The notes under the pieces were generated by a model that saw nothing but the letters and a program-made list of their open reading frames with translations, was not told the origin of the DNA and searched no databases. DNA of 64,000 nucleotides from Diploscapter coronatus. Lineage: Eukaryota > Nematoda > Chromadorea > Rhabditida > Rhabditidae. The position numbers and the translations under genes are program-made. The DNA lies in the NCBI GenBank assembly GCA_964036155.1, contig OZ038422.1, positions 4,611,201-4,675,200 on the forward strand, in the 5' to 3' direction. This document shows, piece by piece, positions 12,492 through 23,750 of this stretch (its first letter is position 1; each line of letters begins with the position of its first letter).

Positions 12492-15400
12492 TTATACGAG
12501 CAACTTGTTTCGAACCTTGTCGATTTCTCTGTCAGTAATGTCTTCAATCGCCTTGGAGTCTAGAATATTCTGTCGGACACAGTACTTGTTCACCGTCTTC
12601 ATAATGTTTTTGTACTGATCCTTGTTGATGATCCTGAAAATTGACAATTATCGGAATTCGATTTTCATTGTGTTTCTGAGAAATTACAAACCTCAACCTC
12701 TATATGTAACCCAACACTAATTTGCAGCTGAATTAGTGACAATTGCACTCATTCCAAAGCTCTTATTAAGTGTTGTGGAATTTAATTTGAAATTTTCTTA
12801 CTTCACAAATATCATCTCATTTTATACTTACTTCTCTTTGAATGCTCGATATGCGATCGGTTTCGAATATCGCTCGACGGCATGTTGCTTGTTACGCTTC
12901 TGAAATTAGGTTCTAGTACCATAGACATGAAATTTTTGCTCAGTATGAAGAAACATGAAAATCGGCAGAGTTTATCTATTGTGAACTTATCAAATTCTTT
13001 GTTTTATAAGCTAAATTGATGTTCGAATTCTCAAAAATCATAACCTCATATATCTTTCATCTGTTTATCATTGTCTTTGAATGTATTTTTTTTTATCGTT
13101 TCGTTTTATTATTTCACCTATTTTCCTACACTTTCTAGTCTCACTACTCGAAAACAGATAAAGCCGAGGACTACGATCAACCGATGACAAATACGAGAGG
13201 TCAAGAATCATTTACTCGTAACTTTCTGATTTACGAATAGACAATTTCATCGTTTTGTAAACTGGCGAATATATTTTTAGGAAATAAAACTCCTTACCTC
13301 TTCGTATTTGCTGATTTTCTCCGAAGTCTGTTTGTGGGCCTGCATTTGAGATGAGTTCAAATTTGGAGGGGGTGGGGGAGGGAGTGAGGGTTTTTCGCGT
13401 CGAACTTCCTGAAACCAAGATCGTCAATAAAGTTTCACAAAATAATCCATACATTGAATCTCTGTGCTAGTAACGCTGATAGGTACTGAATCGACTGATG
13501 ATCCTCGATTTTCGCTGACTTAGAAGGAGCTGAAATTTATGTTATGAAGAAAATTCATTCATTTGGATCGGAGGCGAATTGTGCCACAAAATAGGTAATT
13601 TGTTGTACCAAAATTCCAGAAGCATTTTCGTCTTTCTTATATAAATCACTCTTTTGGTAGTAAAATAACTTTCGATGCGGCTCATTTATGAGATCGCTCA
13701 TTCTAGGAATTCGAATAGTTTGAAGAAAAATAGAATTGGCAAAAAGAAAAAAATCATAGGGTCGAGTATTTTTCAGAAATTCCAAGATAACAGCACCTTG
13801 AATGGCATCACTTGAATTAAAATTAACAAGAATTTTCAACTTTAATTATGAGTTTTCCAGAGAAGTAGACCCCTACTAAAATGTTGGGACTTCTTTTAAA
13901 GAAATTTTAAACTTACATGGGTTCTTTAGAGCCATTGGCGGATCGCTATGAATGGTAGGAACTGGAGGCAAGAGAGACATCGAAAGCAGTGACGGTAGTT
14001 GAGAAGTCGGAATTACTGGAGCTGGAAGAGGTGCGGGTGGATTGGGTCGTCTTGGAAGGATCGAGCCTAGCGTGGATGATGCCAGAGTAGGTGAAGGAGA
14101 GTCGCGATGGCGAGATGAATCGCCGTAGCGCCTGAATTAGTCTCAACTTGATAAAATCGCTCATTGGAACTGATAAAATTAATAGATATTGTTTGAAACT
14201 TTAGGAAGACTACTTGTAAATGACGTAGCGCTGCATAATGAAACAGAAATGTGACGAAATCCAGTGAAAATTGATAGAAATTGTGAAGAAAAATTTCGTC
14301 ATTTTTTCGCTTCGTCAAACAATAAAAAGCATCCTTGTGTTGCGTTATGTCACTCCGCCACTTTCAGACTCTCTTCATTGCGAAGCAATAAAGACGAATC
14401 GTAGAAATGCATTTTGATTATTTATATTTTCTATAAAATATATCACCCTTACCTGTCTCTGCTATGCCCTCGTCTCTCGTTGCTTCGACTTCGGCTTCGC
14501 TTTGATGACGAGTGACTTCCCTGAAAGTTTTCTCACTTTCTGACAATCATAAACTGATAAATTTCATACAGAGGACGATTCTTCTAAATTTTCAAAATAT
14601 TTGTTAATTTTCCAATCGAATGATATTGGCGAATGCATAGGGAATAAATATTCAGGGAATTGTATATTCGCGATATTTTCATTTCATATTGAACCATTTC
14701 CTCTTTTGACGCATCATTATTTGGCTAGACGCGCCATTGTTGAAAAAACTTCCACGACCAAATGGATATTTGATCAGCATTACGATGAAAATTACAAAAC
14801 AACTTGTGTTGTTACTTGGTTACAATTGATTGTATTTAATACTAATCTGTAAAAATAGTCACGTAACCACTGAAAAAGTATCCATCTTTTGCGGAAGAGC
14901 ATTGAAAAGAGAATCTCTACCTCACTGTTTCACTCAGAGTGCCTATTTTTACAGATTGCCGTTTTAACGGTTTTTAATTTACAAAGATTTGTCAAATTTC
15001 AAAAATTTACCTCTTTCCGATCCTTCTTATCGTACTTCTTCTTCTTTTTCTTATCCTTGCTGCTTTTCTTCTCATTTTCACGAATCTTTTCCATATCCCG
15101 CGTGATTTCAGCGACCCGATCATACACAAGCGGAGAGGCATGTTCGTCCCGATTTCTTGGGCGTTTTCTATCTCCTCGTTCTGATTCATCGCGATTTTCG
15201 ACTTCTGGTCGTCTAAAAAATAAAATAGCTGTACGGATAAAAATTCGATAAAGTTGATGCAATTGACAATTAATGTTCCTTGAGGTGATTTTTATGTGAT
15301 TTGAACGTGCTTTATCATATTTTGAACTTGAATCCTCATGCTTTATCACAGGATATCTAGTAAAAATATTAAAAAGAGCACTTCAATGAACGTTCCTGTA

Positions 15401-18400
15401 CTTTACTATGTGTCGTGGTTCCCACTATTCGATCCTTCTACATGAGTTAGATCTAGACTCAATACTCCAACTTTATCATATTAGCTCTTCCATTTCGTCT
15501 CTTTCTTATCTCCCCTCGCTTGTCTTTAAAGACTTGATCTTGGGAGACTCTTCTTACTCTAGCTCTCTGATAGGATCAGAAGTGATCGCTCCAGCGTTCC
15601 CACTTGTGGCTTGCATTATTGTCTGTAGTCATTATTGGGCAAAGTAAAGATTTTGTGAGAAGAAAGCCTCCCTTCAAAAAATCTTTTTGACCACCACACT
15701 ATGCAAGAAAATAAAATATCTATTCCAAAAAGCATTTTCCTACCTTCTATCATCCTCTCGCCGTCGTTTCTCTGGCGGTTCGACTCCATTTCTGTCATCT
15801 CTCCTTTCAGGCAACGCCCCATCATCGTCCCTCCTTCGTCGGTTTCCTCCATTCCAGTTTCTGTATCGATTATTGTCAGAAGGTGGTGGTGGTGGTCGAT
15901 TTAGCCGCATTTCCATCGGTCGCTCGTCCAACAAGTTTACTACTGTTCTTTGTTGAAGTTCTGCAATTATGATAATAATTGATGCAAGATTCCGAAAGAC
16001 GACTGCGATATGACGTGAGAATTTGATCTATTTTAAGATGCTTCATGGCACATTGTCCAAATTTCGACGATTTTATCTAGTTGAACTTGATAAAGAGGTA
16101 CTGACTCTGGTCTAATTTTGAAATCTTTCAACATTTTAATCTCTCGTTATTCAAGATCGGTAATCTAAGCCTGAACCGAGCCAGTGCCTAACTATCAGTT
16201 TCTTATGGGGCATGCACGTATGATAACATCTTTCCAATATCAACAATTGTTCATGTCTCTATATCGTTACGCGTCATTTAAAGCTATCTAATTGAAAATA
16301 GTGCATACCTTGTGAGCGATTCCTAGGTCGTGGTGGAGGCGGAGGAACTCTCGACTCTCTATTTCTGTCATTCCGTCGAGAATCACGGGATTCATCTCTA
16401 TTTCTGTCACTCTTGTCCCGATCGCGTCGATCTACTTCAACCGTTCGTTGTCGATCACCTCCTTCCTTCTTCGAATCAGTTGAAGATTTGTTGGAATTGT
16501 CGCTCTGGAATATCAATATTGATATTTAGCAACTAGCCGAACTGTTATTTTTATTTTAATGACAAATATTCTTCGTTACATTCACCAAGAACATCTTCTC
16601 AGCAGCAGGTTGCCGAATTCGAAGGGGGAAGATAATTTTTGCCCCAACAACTTTGTCTAGATTCAGAACGAGGGTACTTTTCATAATAGAGTTTCATGAT
16701 TAATTTTTTTCCAAAAATACCTTTGGTCTGTCAATTTCTCCTTCTTCCTTCTGATTATCTGAGGATTCAGCTCTCTTGACCTCCTTTTCATTGCTAACTG
16801 TTTCAGGTTCAATCTTTATCGTCGTATTTTCATCCTTCTCTTCAATAACGTTCTTGGGTTCGGTTTTAACAGTCGATTTTCCATCCTTTTCTTCTTCAGC
16901 AGTTGTCGGTTTCTCTTTGCTCGTCGTTTTCGATGACGACGCAGTTTCCTCCATCTCGGACGAGGAGTTGCTCTTCGTTTCAATCTGAACATAAAAATTT
17001 CCTGATGAAATTCAAGAATTAATGGAATCTGTTCATCATTTTGCAAAATAGTTTTAAAAGAAAAATTGTGCTTCTTTCAGAGATAAAACAAAATTCTAGT
17101 CAAGAAGTGTGGCCGGTAGCTTGCGAGAGGCCTTTGAAAGGTTTTCAAAAATTGCCTAATAGCTAAAATGACTGTACATCAAGACCTACCCCAAGCTGCT
17201 TCTTGAGATTGTCCGACATTTTTCCCTCTTTCTTCTTCTTGTATCTTTCGAACTCTTCTGTTTCTTTGAATTTCCCATCTCCAACGCAGAACAACTTTCC
17301 TGGTGCCAGAGTTTTCGTCTGTTCAGGAATAATCGTGCCGAGTAGGTCACTAGAATGAAAATTCCTAATAATAAACAAGATCTCTATCAAATATCTTACA
17401 AGTTATCGGTTGAAGCCTGTGGAGCTTCTGATGAAACTCCGTCCTGGGCCTTCTGCTTCTGTTGATCGGATGCTCTTGCGAACAGAGGACGGTCGAAGCA
17501 ACGAGAGAATATTGTAGCCTCCTAATTTTTATCCAGTAAAATTAATATCATTGCGTGGAAAAGATACCTGATTCACTTCATCACCATTATCGATTGGCTC
17601 CATATCAGCCCCCAATACAGACAATTTTGGGAACGGCAGACTATCAATTGATCCCTTCTTCTTTCGAGCCTGATTCAGATAAGCTATCATCGGTCCATCT
17701 GTTACTGGAACTCGCTTTGCGCGTCGTCGTGATTTCTGAATTGACAAATATTTCAGTGAATTATTGAAATCATGGACGATATAATAACTCGGAAAGAACT
17801 GGAACCGCAATAAATACATGGTTCGTAAAAATATTGCTGCCTTTCAATTCGAGTATCCATAAAAGTAGAATAACTTGAGCGATCAATCAGCTTGAAGCTT
17901 TATGCATTACTAAATCTGTTCTAATACTTATAGAAAATATAAATTTTTTGAGTAAAAATTTCATTTTTGCAATATTTATAGCTTTTGAAGGAGGTATCAA
18001 TATTTTTTGCTCACCATGTAATAGCCATATTAATTTCGGAAAGGGTTCGTAAGTTTTTTTCTGCAAAAATTTTAGAGCTAATCTAATGCCACCAGTTGTC
18101 ATTAGCAAGTTGTGAACCTTTCCCTGAAATTATTGAGATTCCAGTTCTATTCCGATATACCAACGATATTTATACGTTTTTTTTCCAAATCATTATCATC
18201 AAAAATTTGTGAAATTGCGCTTGATGCTTTCTATTATCATATTTGAAACTTTCATAATGGTAGATAGTTTGCTTCATTATCATTTATCACGAATTCTTAG
18301 TGAAAACAGGACATTAACCTACCCTTCTCCTAGCTCTCCTCTTGCGACCGCGTCCCTTGGTTTTCCTGTTAGTCGGTTTCTTCGTTTTCCGCTTTCCTCT

Positions 18401-20160
18401 CTTCACTTCAGGCAGCTTCTTCCTCGTAATCGGTTCTTCGTCGTCCAAAACTCGAGAATCTTCCTCAGCGAACGATGTCTCTGCTTCTTCCTCTTCTGAG
18501 CCTTCAGCCTCTCCTTCATCTTCGACGTCTTCCTCCTGAATTATGTGCCAAATCAGTTATTTCTTCTTGAAATGTCAAAGAATAAATTAGCAGCTTATCG
18601 CCTAGCTAATTTTATTTCGGATGAAAAATCATGAATAGGTGCTTTTTAAAAAAAGGAAATTAAAACTCCAAATTTCATAGAACCGTTACGTTGCTAGACT
18701 AGATAAACCGGACAAGAGGAACGCATGACCAGGACTATCAGAAAAGAAACGTCTAAATACACGTAAGCTTCTACTTAGCTCACAAATCTCTATTTCAAAA
18801 TTCTCCGATCAAGATAACATACATCCTTTGAGAAAATGGAGCATTAATGTTCAAAGTTTGGAACAGAAAATTTTCAAAGAGTACATAATAATATAATAAA
18901 TAAATAACTAAGTATAACCTCGTTTTCTCCTTCTTCATCGCTGACATCTTGGTCGTCTTCATCTTCAAGCTCGTCCTCTTCTGTCTGTTCATCATCGCTT
19001 CCCAACAGGAGCTCTTCTTCAGGCAGGATTTCCCTTCGACGAGAATTCTGAGTGGCTCTAAAACGAATGTCACTCATTTCAATATTCACTTTCTCGAAAT
19101 GTCGTACCTTGTAAAGAGATTTCTCCTGACTCTCTCAGCGAGTGCAGTTCTGGTGACGAGTCTTCTCTGCGTCTGCTGTTGCTGTCTCGCAGCTACTTGT
19201 GGGCGACGGACAGGCTCACAATCTGGACAATACCACCTCCCACGGGGAATCGTTTCAATTGGAGGATCAAGACAATAAGTATGAAAGCTGAAAAAACTGA
19301 CTGCTATAAAGATATTTATGTAAAAAGAATGAATACCCCTTATCACATCCATCGCATAGCAGAATTTGATGCTCATCACTGCCAGTTTCACAAATTTCAC
19401 AAGTTGTGTTTGCATAATCAGATGCATCCTTCTGAATAAGTTAATCGAAAGTTTGATTTTTCAATTAAATCAGTACCTGTGTCTTCCTTTCGAATTTCTT
19501 CGTACGTATAAGTTTCGTCTTTCCATCTGCTAACAAAGAGTAAGTGTAGACAAACCCGAATTCGGCTCGGCAATTGGGACAGTTCGTTTGATGCTGCAAA
19601 GTTCTCCTTGTAAGATATTATTCAATCAATCCTAGTATAATTTTCTTTTAACTAATAACTGATCTGCAAAACTTTTCTAAACTTTCTCCGATGCAACACG
19701 ATGAATCTGCATATACCGTCAATGGTCGACTACTCGAGACGAAATAAATGACACGGACTTTTGATGCGCCGTAATTAGTACGTAGTTTGCAACAGACCTT
19801 ACGCCACTATACCACATTCAAGGAATAAGGCAGACAACTATTTGTAAATACGCAATACACATTTTGCATATTCGAATGTATGCACAACTTATTTCGTCTC
19901 AAGCTATTAAAAATGGAATATAAACCAGCGCTAGACGAAAGTTTCGATTTCGGTTTTTCAAAATTGCGACTTTCGCCAGTCCTGATATAAACAATGATAA
20001 ACTTTCTAACCTTAGCCCACTCATAGATGCACTCTTCGTCGAATCGATGACTGCAGGCATTGGATTTGGCAAATGCGGTGTCCAAATCCGACAAACAGAT
20101 CGGACAGGTGTGCTGATCTGCCGCATCTGCTGCCGACGACGATGTCGGCTCTTCCTCCAT
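12492..20160 (-). CDS. PHRF1: PHRF1-like PHD and RING finger protein
   Basis: A nuclear protein expected to act as an E3 ligase and to bind phosphorylated RNA polymerase II. Coding exons: 20011-20160, 19477-19593, 19337-19431, 19108-19287, 18919-19057, 18323-18535, 17568-17735, 17400-17521, 17190-17349, 16721-16984, 16309-16504, 15744-15960, 15011-15212, 14453-14520, 13917-14131, 13453-13529, 13298-13408, 12832-12899, 12492-12633. The sum is 2904 nt (967 aa), with every junction in phase. The start is fixed by an in-frame TGA two codons upstream. Residues 19-58 form a RING (CPIC, CSH, CPNC); Asp41 stands where the family usually has a Cys ligand. Residues 98-150 form a PHD finger (CEIC, LLCDGCDKGFHTYCL, WYCPDC). 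An acidic then basic middle is followed by RD/RS-rich and proline-rich stretches. The C-terminus (YSKPIAYRAFKEK, then NKDQYKNIMKTVNKYCV) matches the SRI-like end of PHRF1. Intron 1 holds a TIR element. Confidence 0.9.
13555..13839 (-). other. Unexplained 94-codon open frame in a PHRF1 intron
   Basis: An open frame without an ATG at its head runs 94 codons in the intron between PHRF1 exons 15 and 16, on the same strand. The residue mix is varied and protein-like (for example DAIQGAVILEFLKNTRP). Neither end joins the flanking exons in phase by a standard splice site, so it is not part of the model above. It could be a remnant of an inserted gene. I do not recognise it. Confidence 0.25.
19713..19918. 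mobile_element. TIR element, family A copy 2, in PHRF1 intron 1
   Basis: The left end carries GTCAATGGTCGACTACTCGA then GACGAAATAA; the right end, reversed, carries TAATAGCTTGAGACGAAATA. The internal ACTATTTGTAAATACGCAAT and GCATATTCGAATG match copy 1 at 1159-1369. It lies wholly inside intron 1 of the PHRF1 gene. It has no ORF of note and is a non-autonomous element. Confidence 0.65.
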
Positions 20161-21462
20161 CGCTCAAATAGCTGAGTTTCTTTGACAACGTTCCTGAGAT
20201 TCGGCTTCTTCTGATACGTCGAACTTCGCACAATAACCTGCAATTAAGACATTTCTTGGCAAATAAATCTACAGAAAACACGAGCGGTAAATTATATGAG
20301 TCAAAAACGACAACTTTTTTTTTTTTATAATAAGTCAATAGAAACTCTCAAGACCACACATAAATCATCGCATCTGGATTTCTTTTCACTCGTTTCCTCA
20401 CTTTCCCAGAAAATCGATATTTTGTAATTTGATCAATGAGTCAACGTACGAGAAGCGATATTTAAAATCAATGAGCATTGTTTATCGATTATTACTCACT
20501 TATAGCTCCTGGAAAAATAACTGATATTCGAGTCTTCCAGATCAGAAATGCTAAATCAATATTCTCTACTATTATTGAATGGCAATCAAGAGTAGATGCA
20601 ATCTCATTCATAAGAATCACGATTGGATTCCGGAAATTTCTCACAATTTTGCCGATCAAATTCGATAAATCGTTTCGCAATTCGCGTAAATAAATGCGCG
20701 CATCTTCACTATGCTTTTCGAATCGAGTGTAATAGAATTCGCGAGACATCCGTTGTTATATTCAACTAATTTCTCACGGTATTCAACAACAAAGTTTCGA
20801 TTATTTCAAACTTGTGGACTATCGTTGAATTTCGCAAAATTGACTAATCGGCAATGGAACGATAATTTGATAAAAAATGTAGTCATAAAAATTGTAGAAG
20901 TAAGAAAAGGCGGGGCGAGAAAGAGAACACCACCAGACCGACTCTGTGAATCTGCATCCCGGCTCTGGTTGTCTGCCTCTGTCTCTAATAGGTGAGAAAG
21001 TGTAAAGGGGTTGAGGAGGGCGCCAAGATGGCAGAAAATGATGGATAAAGAAAAATATGAGAATTAGAGAAGAAAGAGCAGTCCTTTCGGCCTTTCTCGT
21101 TTCTTTTTCTTTCTTCATTTCTGCGCTATTTCCACTTTCTCTTACATTCTCGTTCTTCTTTCATTCCAGTCCTTTCAATGTGTCTCTTGGATGGCTAGGA
21201 CTACTTGTGAAGGGATGTGATGCGGAAAAGGAGTGAAGGAAGAAGGCAACGAGACGAGCATTCATTCAACTTGTTAATGTAAGCAATAACCCATTTCAGT
21301 GATAGAGCAATGAGTGAGAAGAATAGAAGCTAGAAAATTAGCATTATTACATGATGCAAATAATATTCTTCCATAATGTGCAAGGCGATCTCATAAAGGA
21401 ACTTTTTGATCTTAAGTTCTCAGTTTCATATCTATCATGCATGGTCGAAAAACTCATCGAAT

Positions 21463-21554
21463 GCAGGGCTGTATGAAGTCAAAAATTGTACAAATTCGAA
21501 GTCGAAGTAATTTCGAACCTCTAAGAAAAATATTGAAGTTTCACGGAACCCTGC
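21463..21554. mobile_element. Short TIR element with AGGGCTGT ends
   Basis: The left end reads GCAGGGCTGTATGAAGTC; the right end, reversed, reads GCAGGGTTCCGTGAAACTTC. The element is about 92 bp. The same terminal motif (TTYCGYACAGCCCT) appears singly near 9937 and 23190 on the opposite strand, so it is probably a dispersed family. Confidence 0.45.
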
Positions 21555-21915
21555 TTTATCTATGTCCATTTATTAATGCCATACAAAAGAATAACAAGCG
21601 AACCAATCGAAAAATCTGCAGTCGATTGACGGCAGATAGAGTGCAGAGTGAACGAGTTCGTGAAATCGAAGGTTGATTTGGTTGGGTCCTTATCAGACGA
21701 GCGACATTGTATGTTGTGATGAATTTGACTTCTGATTCCGTAGACTGACGGCCGAGATGGCTGAAAATAAACATTTCCAATTTTCTGAATGATAATTTTA
21801 ACAAATTATAAAAAAAAAAACAAGAAAAACTCTGATATGAAGATACAGAGCAGGATGTGGTAATTTGCTTTTACTCGTCTAGATTTGGATTGTTCGATAA
21901 TTTTGGAAATTAAAA

Positions 21916-22074
21916 TACTCTCCATTGTCTCCGAAATGAATATTTATAAAGAAAGGGGTACCTGTGAGCCTTAGCTATGCGACTGCGCGTTTTTACTCTT
22001 TGCTCCCTCTAGTCTCGATGCGTCGCATTCGCAGAGTGTCATATAAAGGCCCATCTCGAAGACAATGGAGAGTA
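21916..22074. mobile_element. TIR element, family B copy 1 (MITE)
   Basis: Ends read TACTCTCCATTGTCT on the left and, reversed, TACTCTCCATTGTCTTCGAG on the right, with TA at both edges. The 159-bp body (GTGAGCCTTAGCTATG, CTCCCTCTAGTCTCGATGCG) is repeated in inverted orientation at 52803-52991. TA targets and size fit a Tc1/mariner-derived MITE. Confidence 0.85.
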
Positions 22075-23611
22075 GATTTTTTAAAATTTAAATTAAAAAT
22101 ACCCAATGCAACGTATCTGCTGACGCTGAAGACGACGACTGAAGTTCGGAATCACAACGGCCACAGAAGTGAGTTGTTTGCAAATCGTATTCTTCAAGAA
22201 GGCTCGATTCCAATTGATTGACTTCATTCCCTGACACAAATGATGCGATTCCAAAAGCCATCTGCAAACTTCTTAATGAGAAAGTTAGAAAATAATAAAA
22301 ATTCAAAAAATTATTTTCTCCAGAAACGATTTAGTTTCAATTTTTAAAGGTAATTTGAAGAAGATACAATATACTTTTCCGCAATCGAAAACTGATTTTA
22401 ATTCAGATTCGGACTAATTGTGGATGATTTTTTGGCTAGCAAATACCACAAAGAGTCATCATGAAACCCTAAATATTCCTTTAAATTAGACTTCGGTCGG
22501 CCGTTTCGCGGCCTTCCCTTGTCTAGGATGCTTCGAAAAAGTGCAAAATAGGCCAACACTAACACCAAAACCACAACTCCAGCACCAAGACAACATTTTC
22601 AAAATTAGCATGCATTGCATTTGTTGCATTTCTCATCCTCATGCTCACTCTCACACACCATCAAAATTTTTTATTTCATAGCTCTCTCCACCTGAAAACC
22701 CATCAAATCATAAAACTAAAACTATCCAATTAAAAAATTCAATCAATCATTTCAAATGTTTCTTTGTCATCATTCAATTATCCTATTGATGTCATTTTCA
22801 AAAATTTCAAGTTCCTTTTCATCCATAAAAATGCAAAAAAGAATCGACTCATTAAAGGAGAAATCATTTCTAATAAGGATAATTGCTCAATTATCTGATC
22901 AAACCCAAACAAAACTTATACCTTGCACATCGCGGGGAAATTTCGCATCTTTTGGTGCAAACCCCATCTCAATTGGATGATCACGTATCTAGATAAAAGC
23001 GTGCATAAATAAACAACACAAACAGACAGAAACTTTACAAAATACTAAGTATGATGCAAGATAAAAATCGGGTAATATTTACAGATAAAAATAGGTCATT
23101 TTTACATATTTTTCTTGAATTTCACGTAAGACGAAAACGTAGCGAAAATCGCTCAAAATCGACATAAACGTAACGTTTCGTACAGCCCTGTTCAGTATAA
23201 ATGAAGAGAATGAGAGTTGGTGAAGCGAATTCATTTCTGCAAACCAATAGTGGGCACGGCCTATTTTTGTATTTTGCAAAGCCGAGGCAAGTTTTCTTCA
23301 ATTACCTGCGCCTCAAATAAACGGCAATGAAAGGATCGTTCCAAATGTGAAAGTGGAATTTTTGCAGAGGTCGTTTTTGATGTCGAAAATCGATTTCCCC
23401 TTCAGAGAGGGTGGAGAATCACAGGTGGTTTTCTTCTGAAATTTGATTTTATTCCTTTGTGTCAAGCTATTGCGTATCTCTGTAAAATTATATCATCTTC
23501 TCAAAAAATTCAAAGATAGTTTATGTGGAACATAGTGTCTAGGTGGCAAATGAATTTCTTAAGATCAAAAGGTTTTTTTTTTTTTAAATAATTATTAGAT
23601 CGTTTTCAGAT

Positions 23612-23750
23612 ATTTGGGACGTTTTCCACCGCAAATATCTTTTATGCGACGTGAATTATTCCAGTCAACCTTGCGATTGCTATCCTTAATAATGAGACGA
23701 GATAGATGATATGACTGAATTTTTGCAGGTGGAAAACGTCCCAATCGCCT
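23612..23750. repeat. Inverted repeat spanning the end of the LRR gene
   Basis: TGGGACGTTTTCCACC is at about 23615-23630 on the plus strand and again on the minus strand near 23733-23748, within the last codons of the LRR gene. Flanking bases are partly conserved too. The arms would let the mRNA fold its last coding bases onto its 3' UTR. Confidence 0.7.

Larger units (their letters stand above)
20161..23685. other. Intergenic region between PHRF1 and the LRR gene
   Basis: A splice acceptor (TTAATTGCAG on the minus strand near 20240) about 80 bases upstream of the PHRF1 ATG suggests a spliced or trans-spliced 5' leader. A GC-richer stretch at 20900-21040 contains AAGATGGC (21025-21032), the YY1-type core often found near promoters. 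Two TIR elements lie at 21463-21554 and 21916-22074. Nothing else gene-like was seen. Confidence 0.5.

Noticed and set aside
15408..15647. Purine-rich segment between PHRF1 exons 12 and 13 as an RS-like exon
   Set aside because: All minus frames contain stops between plausible splice sites, and exons 12 and 13 join in phase without it.
17887..18108. Minus-strand ORF between PHRF1 exons 6 and 7 as an extra exon
   Set aside because: Exons 6 and 7 join directly in phase 0, and the intervening frame lacks a good donor; left as intron.
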